From assembly GCA_900155495.1 (NCBI GenBank), contig FTLJ01000166.1, positions 1-32,088 of the forward strand: DNA of 32,088 bases, in the 5' to 3' direction. Both the position numbers and the translations under genes were made by a program. This document shows, piece by piece, positions 10,871 through 20,513 of this stretch (its first letter is position 1; every line of letters begins with the position of its first letter). The DNA comes from Porogramme epimiltina. Its lineage: Eukaryota > Basidiomycota > Agaricomycetes > Polyporales > Polyporaceae. The notes under the pieces are model-generated. The model saw only the letters and a program-made list of their open reading frames with translations, did not search any database and was not told the origin of the DNA.

Positions 10871-12356
10871 ATGGGTCGTGGATGGAAGCGTATCCGTGGC
10901 ACGTTATGTCACGAGATCCGGTACGCCAAGGCTTGCCTCCATCGCCGTCTGGACAAACACCGCCCTCATACATGTCTTGAGGACTTGCCAATCGAGCTCC
11001 TGGAAGAGATATTCACGAACGCCTGCGTCGACGGCGGCAAGACCGCGTGTGCCCTCGCTCGGGTATCCTCTTATATCAATTCTGTCTCTCGCGCCTCCCG
11101 CTTTCACACCGTCTACCTCGTCGCTGGCTCGGCGTGGCAGGTGCGCAGAGCGCTCCAGCGCCTTAACGACGAACGCAAGGCCGCGCAAGCCGCAGGCGGC
11201 ACTACCCCCCGCGTCCGTCACCTTTGTCTCTCTACTGTCGCCATTTTCGACGCGAACTACTGGCCTGCGCGGGGCACAACGCCTCTTAGCCGCGCGTCCA
11301 AGAAACACATCCAGACTCTGCGCCAACACAGCCGGACTTGGGCGACCGAGGAAGATCCAGAAGGTCAAACGGCGTGGAACGCCTTCCGGATGAAGATCGC
11401 TACAGAGCACTATGTCGCTGTGTCCTGCTTTCTTTTAGCGGTGTCTTTGGAGGTTGAAACACTCTGCCTCCTCGGACACGGTGCGGACATACCCATATAC
11501 GATGGGCATGAGCCGCGCATTTCCCCGGAGACGTTCCGTTGCACTGAGAACGGCTTCCCGCGCCTTCGCGAGCTGACATTTAGTGGAGACGCACCTGTCT
11601 TTTTACTCCCTGACACAACCAGCATATTCTCGGCAAAACGAGATTCTTCTCCCATCTTTCCGAGGCTAGAGCGGCTGCACATCGCGGGGCATGGAGACAG
11701 CAAGTTGGACCTGGCCAAATGGGTAACCGCAGCCCCCGCTCTCAAGGACGCGCGGTTCACACTCGACATAGACCCTAAGCAAAATAATGCGCAAAAGCCG
11801 CCCTGCTTCGAGGATGACCTTTTCTGGGTACTCAGTAAGCCCCATTCATAGCTTAGTGGAGATGCATTCCGACACTCTGGCGCTACTACCAGGGAACTGC
11901 GGCACGCCGAAGTGCCCCGCTACGCCCCTCGTGAAGATCGCTATAATGCCCTTCCACCGCGCCGCCTCCTCCGGCAGAGGGCATCTCCCTGACAATCCCG
12001 TCTGGGAAGCGCGTGACAGAAGGCAGCGCGCACTCACGGAGTGCGTGCACAGCTCGCCCACGCGTGCGGTGCTCGCGTGGAACTACCAGATGCAGGACGC
12101 GCGGGACGGCGAGCTGGCGAACCGCTGCTTAATGGAGTGGCGCATCGACAACTCGACAAACCGCCTGCTTGGGTTGGAGTGGGCTGCGCGGGTAGGGGAT
12201 TTGGCGCCTCGATCCGGGCTCCACGATGGGCTGTGGGCCGGTCCCTGGCCCCTTGGTGTGGGGCTGATAGATCTGCCACCACCGGGAGGGTTTTCCAATT
12301 GGGGGTTACCGGACGAGCCGTTCAGGACTCGTATTGTGAGGAATTTCAGGCCATAG
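10871..12356 (+). CDS. Divergent F-box-like domain protein, 475 aa
   Basis: Probable SCF substrate receptor from the same broad family as the other F-box genes here, but an early-diverged member. Exon 1 is 10871-11834, the intron 11835-11892 (GTAAGC...ACCAG), exon 2 11893-12356. A basic N-terminal extension of about 35 residues precedes the F-box-like segment (about 38-80: LPIELLEEIFTNACVDGG, then SRASRFHTVYLV). Shared blocks follow: TTPRVRHLCLST, FPRLRELTFSGDAPVF, FPRLERLHIAG and DLAKWVTAAPALKD. Exon 2 carries a KIAIMPFHRA strand in place of the LIQPC block, then an Arg/Asp-rich helix and a C-terminal Pro/Gly-rich tail. Unlike the copies at 3445 and 26155-31040, the N terminus is not split by an early intron. 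The start is the first ATG of the frame and gives the full F-box. Confidence 0.78.
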
Positions 12357-13481
12357 TATCCTTCTCCTCTAGTCTCGCAAATACATGTTATCTGCGATAA
12401 GCGTACCGCGTGTGAAGCGAAAATGAACAGCTCTTAGCCACTGAAAAGCCCATTTCTGTGTCGCGATTGAGTTGACATCCAAAGGAGACGTTCGACAAGT
12501 TTGTTGATGAAATTGCAATGCCTTCCGCGTAGATGTGCCAAAGCGAGCATTGTTTTCGAAGGTTGAATAGCTTGTTCAAGCCCACACGACGGAGACTGAA
12601 ACCGGCCACGGTGGTCATATGCGGGTATATAATCATCTATCTTGATTGAGCGCCGAAGTATCGAAGACAACGAGGTCCATTTTAGTCATAGTCCCATACG
12701 CACAAGCTGCAAGGGCCAAACCAAGACAACGACACTCCACGTAAACGTCCAAAACACAACAACCCACGGACGCCGGGCTCTACAGTACTCGGCGTACCCA
12801 CACCGGGACACCAGGCTCACTCGCGCGCGCGGATGGCTGCACTACATGGTAATGCATAAATAATCACAACACACCCAACCCAGATACACAGACGGACGTG
12901 AAAACGTCGCGGGGCGGGCGCAGCTCGCGGCCACAGCATTCTGCGGCGCTGGCGCCGCCACCGCCGAGACACCGAGCACAGAGGCGAACTTAAAACAACT
13001 ACCGACGGAACGCGACAGCACCGCCCGCGCGCGGAAGGGAGTGAAGGTATAAAGAGAGAATGCGCGCGGCGGAAGGTGGAGGGGGGTACGAAGGGTGTAC
13101 GTAAGGGGCGGGACAGGTGTGGGGGGAACTAGGCGGGTATGAAGGAAGGGGGGGAGCAAGAGGGGGCTAGTAGCTACGGGAAAATAGACAAAAGATAAGA
13201 TATATATGTCACCGGTTCTAGAATTCAAAAAAGTACGAGACACGTACATCGGAGCAAATTTCGGGGGGCGGAACGAGGGAGCGACGGCACTTGAGAGGAC
13301 ATGTCTCGCCCGGCGGATCAACCAGCCGTGAGCCAGAACCAAGCCAAGGGCGATCGGAACAAAGGGGGCGGGCTGGAGGAAGGGGGGCAGGGCAACGTCG
13401 AAGCATCGTGATACACACTCGTAATCATACAGCGCTCGTAACCGCACGCACGCGGCGGGTCGTAACGACTATACAAGTCGC
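12357..13481. other. Intergenic, 3' flanks of F-box gene and OPY2
   Basis: A 1.1-kb gap between convergent genes. The right half is purine-rich on the + strand (pyrimidine-rich in OPY2 sense) and is probably the OPY2 3' UTR. The only open frames are Arg/Pro/Ser-rich and match nothing known to me. No RNA gene was seen. Confidence 0.4.
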
Positions 13482-15550
13482 TCAACGCCGGGGGACGGGC
13501 GGCACGGGGGACTTGTCGAACCCGAGCGGGTACGACGAGAGGTCGCTGGTGAGCGCGAGTGTGTCCAGGCTCGCACGCTTCCGCTGGCCGGCCGCGGCAT
13601 CGTTCTTGTTGTTGAACGAGGACGGGGCGACAGACGTGGTCTCCGCGGGCGCGCCCGACTCGATCTGGAAGTGGAACGAACCGAGGCCGTTGCTCGCCGT
13701 CGAGCTCTGCGACGCGACGCTCATGCCCAGCACCTTGCGGTTCGGCGGGGCGAGCGCGCCGAGCGTGCTTGCCGACGACGCCGAGGCGCGTGCGCGGTTG
13801 ACCATCTCCCGAGCGGACTGCGAGTGCTCGTCCATGCCGTTTGCAAAGGACTGCTGGGCGAGCGGCGAGCGAGGGGGAGTGCGGGGCGGGAGGTTCGAGA
13901 TCGGGGACGGCGGCACGAAGGGGAAGCTCTCGAGGATCGAGTCGGCGCGGGTGGAGGTGGTCATGACGGACGACATGGAGATGCGCTTGCCTGAATCGGT
14001 GTGGAGCTCCCTGAGCGCACGCGCCTGCTGTGCCTCGAGATGGCCCGCAGCAGCGCTGCTACCAGTTTGGATCGCAGCGCTCTGGTTGGTGAGAGGCGAC
14101 ACGAGCTTTGCGCTGGTCATGCGGTACGGCGTGCGGGGCGTGCTGAGCGCTGCGCTGAGCGGGGTCTGCGGCATGTGCGTGATCTGGTCGAAACCGAGGT
14201 GTACACGTCTAGCGTTGCTGATGTCGGCAACGATCGCAGAAGCTTGGGTGTAAACGCTGGCGGGACGCTCATCGTTCCCGTACAAGTGAGCAGGATCTTC
14301 CTGGAGCCAGCTAGCATCGCCCCGCGAGTCCGTGCGCTGGCTGTGGGTGTACGATGGATTGGGAGATCCGAAAGTCGTCGCGGAGGGCGTGGGAGAACCG
14401 CCGGAGAAGGGGGAGTTCCCATCGGAGAAGGGGTTCTGGTTCACGGTGACTTCCTGCTCCTCGTCCGCCTCTTGCATGACATCCGCCGGACCGAAGCTAG
14501 AGGCCGCCAGGGGAGAGCGTGCACCCCTGGTCAGGGTAGAAGAACGGCTGAGCGTGTCACTGGAAGGAGCGCGCATAACCTCCGCCTTGGCCACGCCGAC
14601 GACTTGCTTAACTGTGCCGCGAGTGGGGGTGACGATGACCGACGTCTCGAGGAATTCGCTGGAGAAGCTGCCGGTGGTCATGAGTGACGAGCGGTTATCC
14701 GCGTTGGGACGAACAGGCGGAGCAAATGCGCTGCCGCCCGAATTGATCGTGTCCTCGGAGATGTTGACATGGTCGAGGTTCATGTGCGCCCGCACGTTCG
14801 CCGCCTGCGCCTGCGGTTCGTGTTGCGATGAGCCAGTAGCGCCGGAGCGGACGGAGCCCGGAGCAACGAGCGCGATGGGGATGACATTCGACTGGGTGCC
14901 GGTGGACGTTGTCTGGATCGAGTGGTTGTCCTCGAAGGGGTTTGAGTGGATGGATGCGCTGCTCGACACCTGCGGTTGGGCGGCGTACGAGGCAGCGGGG
15001 TCGAGGTTGATGGTACCCTGAAGGTTACCGGAGTAGATTCTAATGTTATCAAGTTGAGGGGGAGGGGAGTTGGACTTCTCGTTGGGGTCAGGCCTCTGGA
15101 GGACGTCTTCGGCGCGTGCTGGTACATCAGGCTTGGGCTCATCTGCGGCAGCAGCTGCTGCGCGCATGCGTTGACGCCGGCGGTACCAGAAGAAACCAGC
15201 GACGGTGGCAGCTAGGACGAGGATGATTGCAACAACGGCACCCGCTACGGCCCCCTTGCTGACGCCCCCTGAGGAGGATGTGCTTGAACCAGCTGTATCA
15301 GGGTCGATACACGATGCGTAGGGACATTGGTCGCAGTCGCTGGAAACGCGGTCGCCACGAGTTGAGGGGTGGATAAGATACGGGAGAAGCAAGGGTGGAC
15401 GTACCGGTTGACGATGACACACTGCTGGTTAATGCTGCAGGAGCAGCTGGGGGTGGTGTTGGTGCAGATGAGACAGCCATTCGAGTCGCGAGTGCCATTG
15501 AGGTCGTCGCGGAGTTGGTGGTGGTGGATACGGAGGCCGCCGACGAGCAT
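13482..15550 (-). CDS. OPY2: Opy2-type membrane anchor of the HOG/filamentation MAPK pathway
   Basis: In yeast, Opy2 is a single-pass plasma-membrane protein that recruits the adaptor Ste50, and with it Ste11, to the Sho1/HOG pathway. Here exon 1 is 15550-15405, the intron 15404-15340 (GTACGT...TTCCAG, 65 nt), exon 2 15339-13482, for 667 residues. Residues 26-59 form the Opy2 N-terminal domain with eight cysteines (C26, C29, C36, C38, C44, C51, C54, C59), split by the intron: CLICTNTTPSCSCSINQQC, then DCDQCPYASC. A Ser/Thr/Gly stalk leads to one membrane helix (about 79-101, GAVAGAVVAIILVLAATVAG) closed by WYRRRQRMR, placing the long C-terminal part in the cytosol. That part is about 560 residues, Ser/Thr/Pro-rich, with many SP/TP sites, and ends KSPVPPVPRR, an SH3-ligand-like PxxP. 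There is no cleavable signal peptide. The start at 15550 is the first ATG giving the Cys domain. Confidence 0.9.
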
Positions 15551-16082
15551 GATGGGAGAGGAAGAGAGACGAAAAGAGCGTGGGGGTTACAGAGAAGAGG
15601 GAGCGAAAGAAGAGAGAACGCGCCCTGGGATGGCCAGCACGTTGCGAACGGTGTCCAAAGACGACGACGGCGTTCGAGAGTCGGTTGGCGTCGGCCAACG
15701 CTTCCCTGGCCAGGAGATACCCTCTCCCGTCACGCCCCGTGACCCTCCCCATCACCCCCGTCACGCCCGCCCAGGCCCTCATCATCCCGCGCACGGCCTC
15801 GCCGGTCAGAATCCGCGCGGCGCAGCACATCGGCCCAGCGTCGGCGCACAAGGATAGATGATCTTTGATTGGTTGAACAATACACGATTTGTGTTGAACA
15901 ATACAGATGTAGCTATCGATACATTCCATCCAGCCCCCGCGTTGAGCAGCCGGGCGGGGAAACAGCAGCCATAAAAATGCCATGTCTAGCTCAGCACGCG
16001 AGCACGCTCAGTGACTGTAGTCATATCTGCCGCCGCCCGCCGTCAGCATCAGCCAAGCGTGCCAAAAACGTCCACAAGGTGC
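15551..16082. other. Intergenic between CAF16 and OPY2 (same strand)
   Basis: 532 bases holding the OPY2 promoter and 5' UTR (nearest 15551) and the CAF16 3' UTR. The OPY2-proximal half is pyrimidine-rich in the gene sense. A 13-bp direct repeat lies at 15872-15905. No further gene was seen. Confidence 0.45.
15872..15905. repeat. 13-bp direct repeat upstream of OPY2
   Basis: GTTGAACAATACA occurs at 15872-15884 and again at 15893-15905, 21 bases start to start (two helical turns). It lies about 320-355 bases upstream of the OPY2 start codon. It could be a paired regulator site, but no known factor is identified. Confidence 0.6.
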
Positions 16083-17442
16083 TTACTTCTTGTAGAATGT
16101 TTCCGAATCGCTCGGTACCTGTTCAATCGTTCAGGCGCCGTCAGCGTCCGCAACAAAGTTCCAAACCTCACGGCCTGCCACACAACACCGTCCCACGATC
16201 CGCCCACCGTTCGCCCGGCGTGACTTTACTTACCGTCTCCGAGCGCGCGCCCCTGCGCTTCCGGCCTTGCTCCTCCAGAGCCCGCCTGCGATCGCGGTCC
16301 TCCTTCAGCCACTGCAGTGCGACAGCGTACAACGTTGGGTTAGGTCCCAGATCAACAGACATCGCGCCCGCTGTCCCGCCCGCGAACGGCCAGGCGGTCG
16401 GCTCCATAAGGAAAGTGCCGAGGTGCATGTGCGCGACGTGCGTCGGAAAGTTGTTCAAACCGTCAAAGATGTGCGTGGCATCTACGCGCGCGCCCGGGGG
16501 CCGTCAGCGCAGCGCAAGCGACTCCAAGGCCCAGGGGAAAGACGCACAAACAATGGTCGCACCGCGGGCTTCCGACTCCTCTTTCAGGAACGTCAGGAGG
16601 TCGTCGCGTACCAGTACGTCCAGGTCCACCGTCACCTGCCAAGCGCGCGGGTACACAATTGACGTCAGCGCTCCACCGCGTTCGCGCGATGGTAGGAAAG
16701 TGCAACCGCCCGTACCTCGTCCAGGAGGAGGACGTCCCAGTCGCCCATGAGACCCATGCAGAGTTGCACCCGTCTGCGCTCGCCGTCCGAAATCTGGTGC
16801 ATGTGCCAATCGAGGTCGACGTCGAGGATGTCGAGGAGGCGATCCCGGCGCGCCTTGTGCCGGTAGCCGCCTACGGAGTTGAGAAAATCTGAAACGACAA
16901 TGTCACCACGCACGACGGGGTTCATCGCCCTGAGCGCGGGTTTAGAGTGAGCATTCGCATCATTTGGAGATCGGGCCTAGAGGTTGCACTGCATCCATGT
17001 ATGCGCCAGGGGCGGGCAATGAATGACAAATGTTGCGGGGGACAGCCATTTGAAGAGCTCCGACGCAGAACAGCACTCACCACTCTGTGCCAAGGTAGGT
17101 GATTCCGCCCGGGGTGCTGCGAAACACGTCTTTGCCTTTGATACGGACCTCCGTTCCTGGGGTGGAGATGAGACGCTTGCCGGCGAGAATCTGGAGCAAT
17201 GTCGATTTCCCCGCTGCAATGGGGCCGCACGCGGAGATAGACTTCGTGTGAGCCTTCGTCGTTCAAATATGTATTTCTCAGGACTTGCCTCCATTCGCGC
17301 CCACGAGGAGCGCGCGCGAGCCCTTTGGAAGGTGGATGTTCACATCGGACAACGAAGGCGGAGCACCCGGCGCGTGGTGGTATGTGAGGTTCTCGACGAG
17401 GATCTCAAATCCTCCCGCCGTCGACAAAGGTGCCTCCGCCAT
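16083..17442 (-). CDS. CAF16: CAF16-type soluble ABC ATPase (CCR4-NOT associated), 290 aa
   Basis: Caf16 is a lone ABC ATPase domain without membrane segments, linked in yeast to CCR4-NOT and transcription. Six exons on the minus strand: 17442-17289, 17213-17081, 16929-16716, 16635-16548, 16481-16234, 16118-16083, giving 290 residues (yeast Caf16 is 289). Walker A is GANGAGKST (48-56), the signature is ISDGERRR (142-149), Walker B is VLLLDE (162-167), followed by [14 protein letters not shown]. The H-loop histidine is H200 in YATHIFDG. The C terminus ends in a coiled, charged tail ([14 protein letters not shown]) and a final 11-residue exon [11 protein letters not shown]. Intron 1 uses a GC donor (AG then GCAAGT) and splits the Walker A codons; reading through it would destroy the P-loop and hit a stop at once. 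The gene is divergent from the AIR gene with 311 bases between start codons. Confidence 0.93.
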
Positions 17443-17753
17443 CGTGTCGAGCGTTGTTGCCAAGAAGATGGTGGTGGTGGAAGGGAAATGACTCGCAAAG
17501 GTGTATTCAAATCGCCAGACCCGGCGGCGGACTGCGAAGCGCTGAATGAGATCGCGATCATAGATCTCGCGAGAGAATGGGCGCCTGTCGAGATATTCCG
17601 CCCCCGAATTGGGAAAGAGCACCTTCAACTTTTGCGTGCAGCTGCAGCACTTTCGCGTTCCTCTTGGTTGCTGGCTCCCACAGACCACGCTCACCCTTAT
17701 TTTCTGCTTGCCCCTGTTCCTCCTCAATTTCCGCTGGGGAGCCTTCTGCACTT
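17443..17753. promoter_or_regulatory. Divergent promoter region CAF16 / AIR
   Basis: 311 bases between the two start codons; both genes must start transcription here. An upstream ATG at 17577 is in frame with the AIR start at 17754 with no stop between. Near 17710-17735 the AIR-proximal part is CT-rich. No clear TATA box was seen. Confidence 0.5.
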
Positions 17754-20177
17754 ATGGCCCCTTCACCACACGGGCCGGAGATCATCGACCTCACGGAACC
17801 AACGGACGTCATCGAACTCGATTCGGATGGCGAGGTTGTGCAAGCAGACAGTCCCCCCAACGACGCTACACAAACAAATGGGGCCGCACAAAACAAAAAG
17901 AAGCGCAAGAAGAAAAAGCGCAAGACTGCGCGGGTCAGCGCGGGCACAGCGGGGAACGCGGACGGCGAAGTGGATGGGAGTTCCGCTGAGACATCTCTCC
18001 CCGTCTCCCGCAACAGCCCCTCCACCTCCGCTGTGGCCATGCAAGTGGAAACAGGAGACACGGAGCCTGGACCTAGCTCAAGTGCTCAGGAGGTGCCGAA
18101 GAAGAAATCCCTGGAGGAACGGCTTGCGGAACCCTCGCGTAGCAGGAAAGGGGACGATGCCAAGGAGAAGGAGAAGAGGCGGGAATCCGAGGCAGAGGGG
18201 AGGAGAAAGGACAGAAGGCACAGGAATGGTGACTCCGAGAGGGACAGGGAGCGGGACAGGGACGGGGACAGGGAAAGCCGTCGAGAGAAGGACCGCAACC
18301 GCGACAGGCAGCGGAGCAGGTCGCCTCGCCGTGACCGCGACCGCGACCATGACCATCATCACAGAGACGATCGTTCACGCCGGAGATCACGTTCTAAAGA
18401 CCGTGACCGCGAAAAGCGCAGACGCGACAAGGCAGCTAAGCCTGTGGAGGAGCTCTTCTTCGAGGACGTGAACCCCACCGATATTCCTGCTGCGTTGAAA
18501 CTTGTGGACACCACTTCCGCAGCACTGAATTCTCTCCCTCACCCTGACCACGAGCATTCTCAAGACCAGGACGAGGAGGCAAATGGAGGCCTATTGTTGC
18601 CGGATCATGTTTTCGTTGGCGAGGACCCGGGTTTTGTGAAGCTCCCGACACCCTCGGGCTCCGACGAGGGCGATGATTACATCGAATATTTGGAGTATGA
18701 TGACACTTACAAGGTGAGTTTCAACGGACACGATTCCCACATTTGCGCTTACGAAGAGACCCACCAGGGCATGGTCCGTTACTGGGAGCTAGAGAAGCTC
18801 GAAGCTGAAGAGGCGAAGGATTCGAAACCTACCAAGTTTCTCTGCAAGAAGTGTGGAGAAGAAGGGACCCACAGAACATTTGAGTGCCGAGTTGTCATTG
18901 TCAGTTCGAGTGGTCATGCCATGGAACGATTCGCTCACGCCCTGGATGTCATGACCAGTGTTTAACCTGTGGCGCACGAGACGAACATCTCACTCGAAGT
19001 TGTCCGATCAGCAAAGTTTGCTTCACCTGCGGGATGAAGGGCCACATCAACAAGGTATGTGGACATAGAAGATGGATATGGTGTTTGTGCGGATCTTCTA
19101 AACACAGTGATTTGTTCCACTAGACGTGCCCGAATCGCGGAAAGTACGGGGCATACCACTCATCACACGATTGTGACCGGTGCGGAGCGCGCTCCCATCA
19201 GACGAACGTAAGGACCATCTCTTCTATTCCCGACAGCCGCATGATACGAACTCTTTTCTTTAGGAATGCCCAACTCTTTGGCGAATTTACACGTACGTTG
19301 AAGACGACGTCCGGCAAGACACACTCCGTGCCCGTGAGGAGAAAAGCACTCTTCCTTTAGGCGAAGGCGGGGAGGGTTACATCGCAACAGACGAGTGGTG
19401 CTACAACTGTGGTGGAAGCGGCCATCTAGGCGATGTAAGTCTCTCCTTTTGAGACCAGCCCTGCAGTGTCCTAACGTGACGGCTCTCCAGGACTGCAACG
19501 TTGCAGAGCTCCCCTTCGACCACCCGAAAGATAACTCCGCATTCAGCCTGTACAACGTCCTCTCCGGTCCGTTCGCCTCGGATGCCCCGCCCCTTACCAA
19601 GCGCACACGACGCGACTGGGAAGCAGCCCACACCTTCTCGGATGGATTCGGGTTCGACGCGCCTATGGAAGTCGGCAAGCGGGCGCGGCGCAAGGAGCGA
19701 GAGCGGCTTGCGCGGGCGGCGCAGGAGCGCGACGACGCCCAGGACGACGCCGCTGACTGGTTTGGCGAGTTCGCGAGCAACCGCGCCCGTCGCGGCGATG
19801 AGCGGGCCAAGGGCAACAGGGAGGTACGCGCGCCGGAGCGGAACGAGAACGGCGACCGGAAGGGGGGCGGAGGCGGGAAGATCAAGTTCGACTTTTCAGG
19901 CGCGTCGTTTGGCGGAGATCGAGGAGGGAGCTCCAAACGCCCGCGATACGACCGCGACGACCTCCCCGGCCCGTCTAGGGAGACGGACACCATCCAGATC
20001 CGCGGCGCTGCGCGGAAGGAGAGCTACTCGTCGAGGGACAGAGGTGGGGATAGGCATGGGGGACGCTATGACCGCGATCGCGAACGTGACCGTGACCGCG
20101 ACCGCGACTATGACCATGAGCGTCGTGATCGAGACTCTCGACATCGTGGCCCTCGCTATCGTGGGGGTTACAGGTGA
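17754..20177 (+). CDS. AIR1: AIR1/AIR2-like zinc-knuckle RNA-binding protein (TRAMP complex)
   Basis: Air1/Air2 are the RNA-binding subunits of TRAMP, which polyadenylates aberrant nuclear RNAs for exosome decay. Exons: 17754-18713, 18768-18899, 18959-19054, 19124-19207, 19264-19434, 19491-20177; 709 residues. Five CCHC knuckles: about 346-360, 365-379, 385-398, 413-426 and 470-483, matching the five of Air proteins. Knuckles 3-5 are CX2CX4HX4C (CFTCGMKGHINKTC, CDRCGARSHQTNEC, CYNCGGSGHLGDDC); knuckles 1 and 2 have five residues before the His. CPTLWRIYTYV between knuckles 4 and 5 is typical of the family. The N terminus has two SUMO-interaction-like stretches (EIIDLT, DVIELDSD), a KKKRKKKKRK block and a long Arg/Asp/Glu/Ser-rich tract. 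The C terminus is Arg/Asp/Gly-rich (RGG-like). Intron 1 (54 nt) is in frame without a stop, so its use is less certain. AIR1 versus AIR2 cannot be distinguished. Confidence 0.88.
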
Positions 20178-20513
20178 CCAGCAGCCTAGATGTTTGTACC
20201 ACCGCAACACATTTGCATTTGTTTCTATTGTGGTTACGCCTCGTCTTATAGTTTTGTATCTCCTCACCACTGTCTTTGCTGTGCTCAAGCATGTTTTTGT
20301 CAACGTACGCGTTGTAGCTATGCATTTGCTGTTGTATTGTTTCACGAAACAAAGCTTGTGGCCCGAACAACCGATGCCTGCTTATATAACCTCTTAATGA
20401 TATTGCGCGCTTCCTTTACCTGTTAAGTGCATACTGCCATCTCTACCAAACCACACCCAGTCTCCACTCTCCCCCTATTATCTGTTACATCTACCTATAC
20501 TGCTCGCATCGCG
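20178..20513. other. Intergenic AIR to UBA-IBR-UBC gene
   Basis: 336 bases. The AIR 3' UTR comes first, then a CT-rich tract near 20450-20480 (CCAGTCTCCACTCTCCCCC) typical of fungal 5' UTR and initiation regions, just before the start at 20514. Confidence 0.45.

Noticed and set aside
13291..15021. Plus-strand frames opposite OPY2
   Set aside because: GC-rich DNA gives open antisense frames. The Opy2 Cys domain and membrane helix are on the minus strand.
15869..16750. Plus-strand frame of 293 codons
   Set aside because: Antisense shadow of CAF16 exons 4-6; Arg/Ser/Pro-rich with no family features.
17023..18471. Long plus-strand frame of 482 codons
   Set aside because: It runs antisense across CAF16 exons 1-2 and then out of frame through the AIR gene. 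The CAF16 and AIR models carry recognisable motifs and this frame does not.
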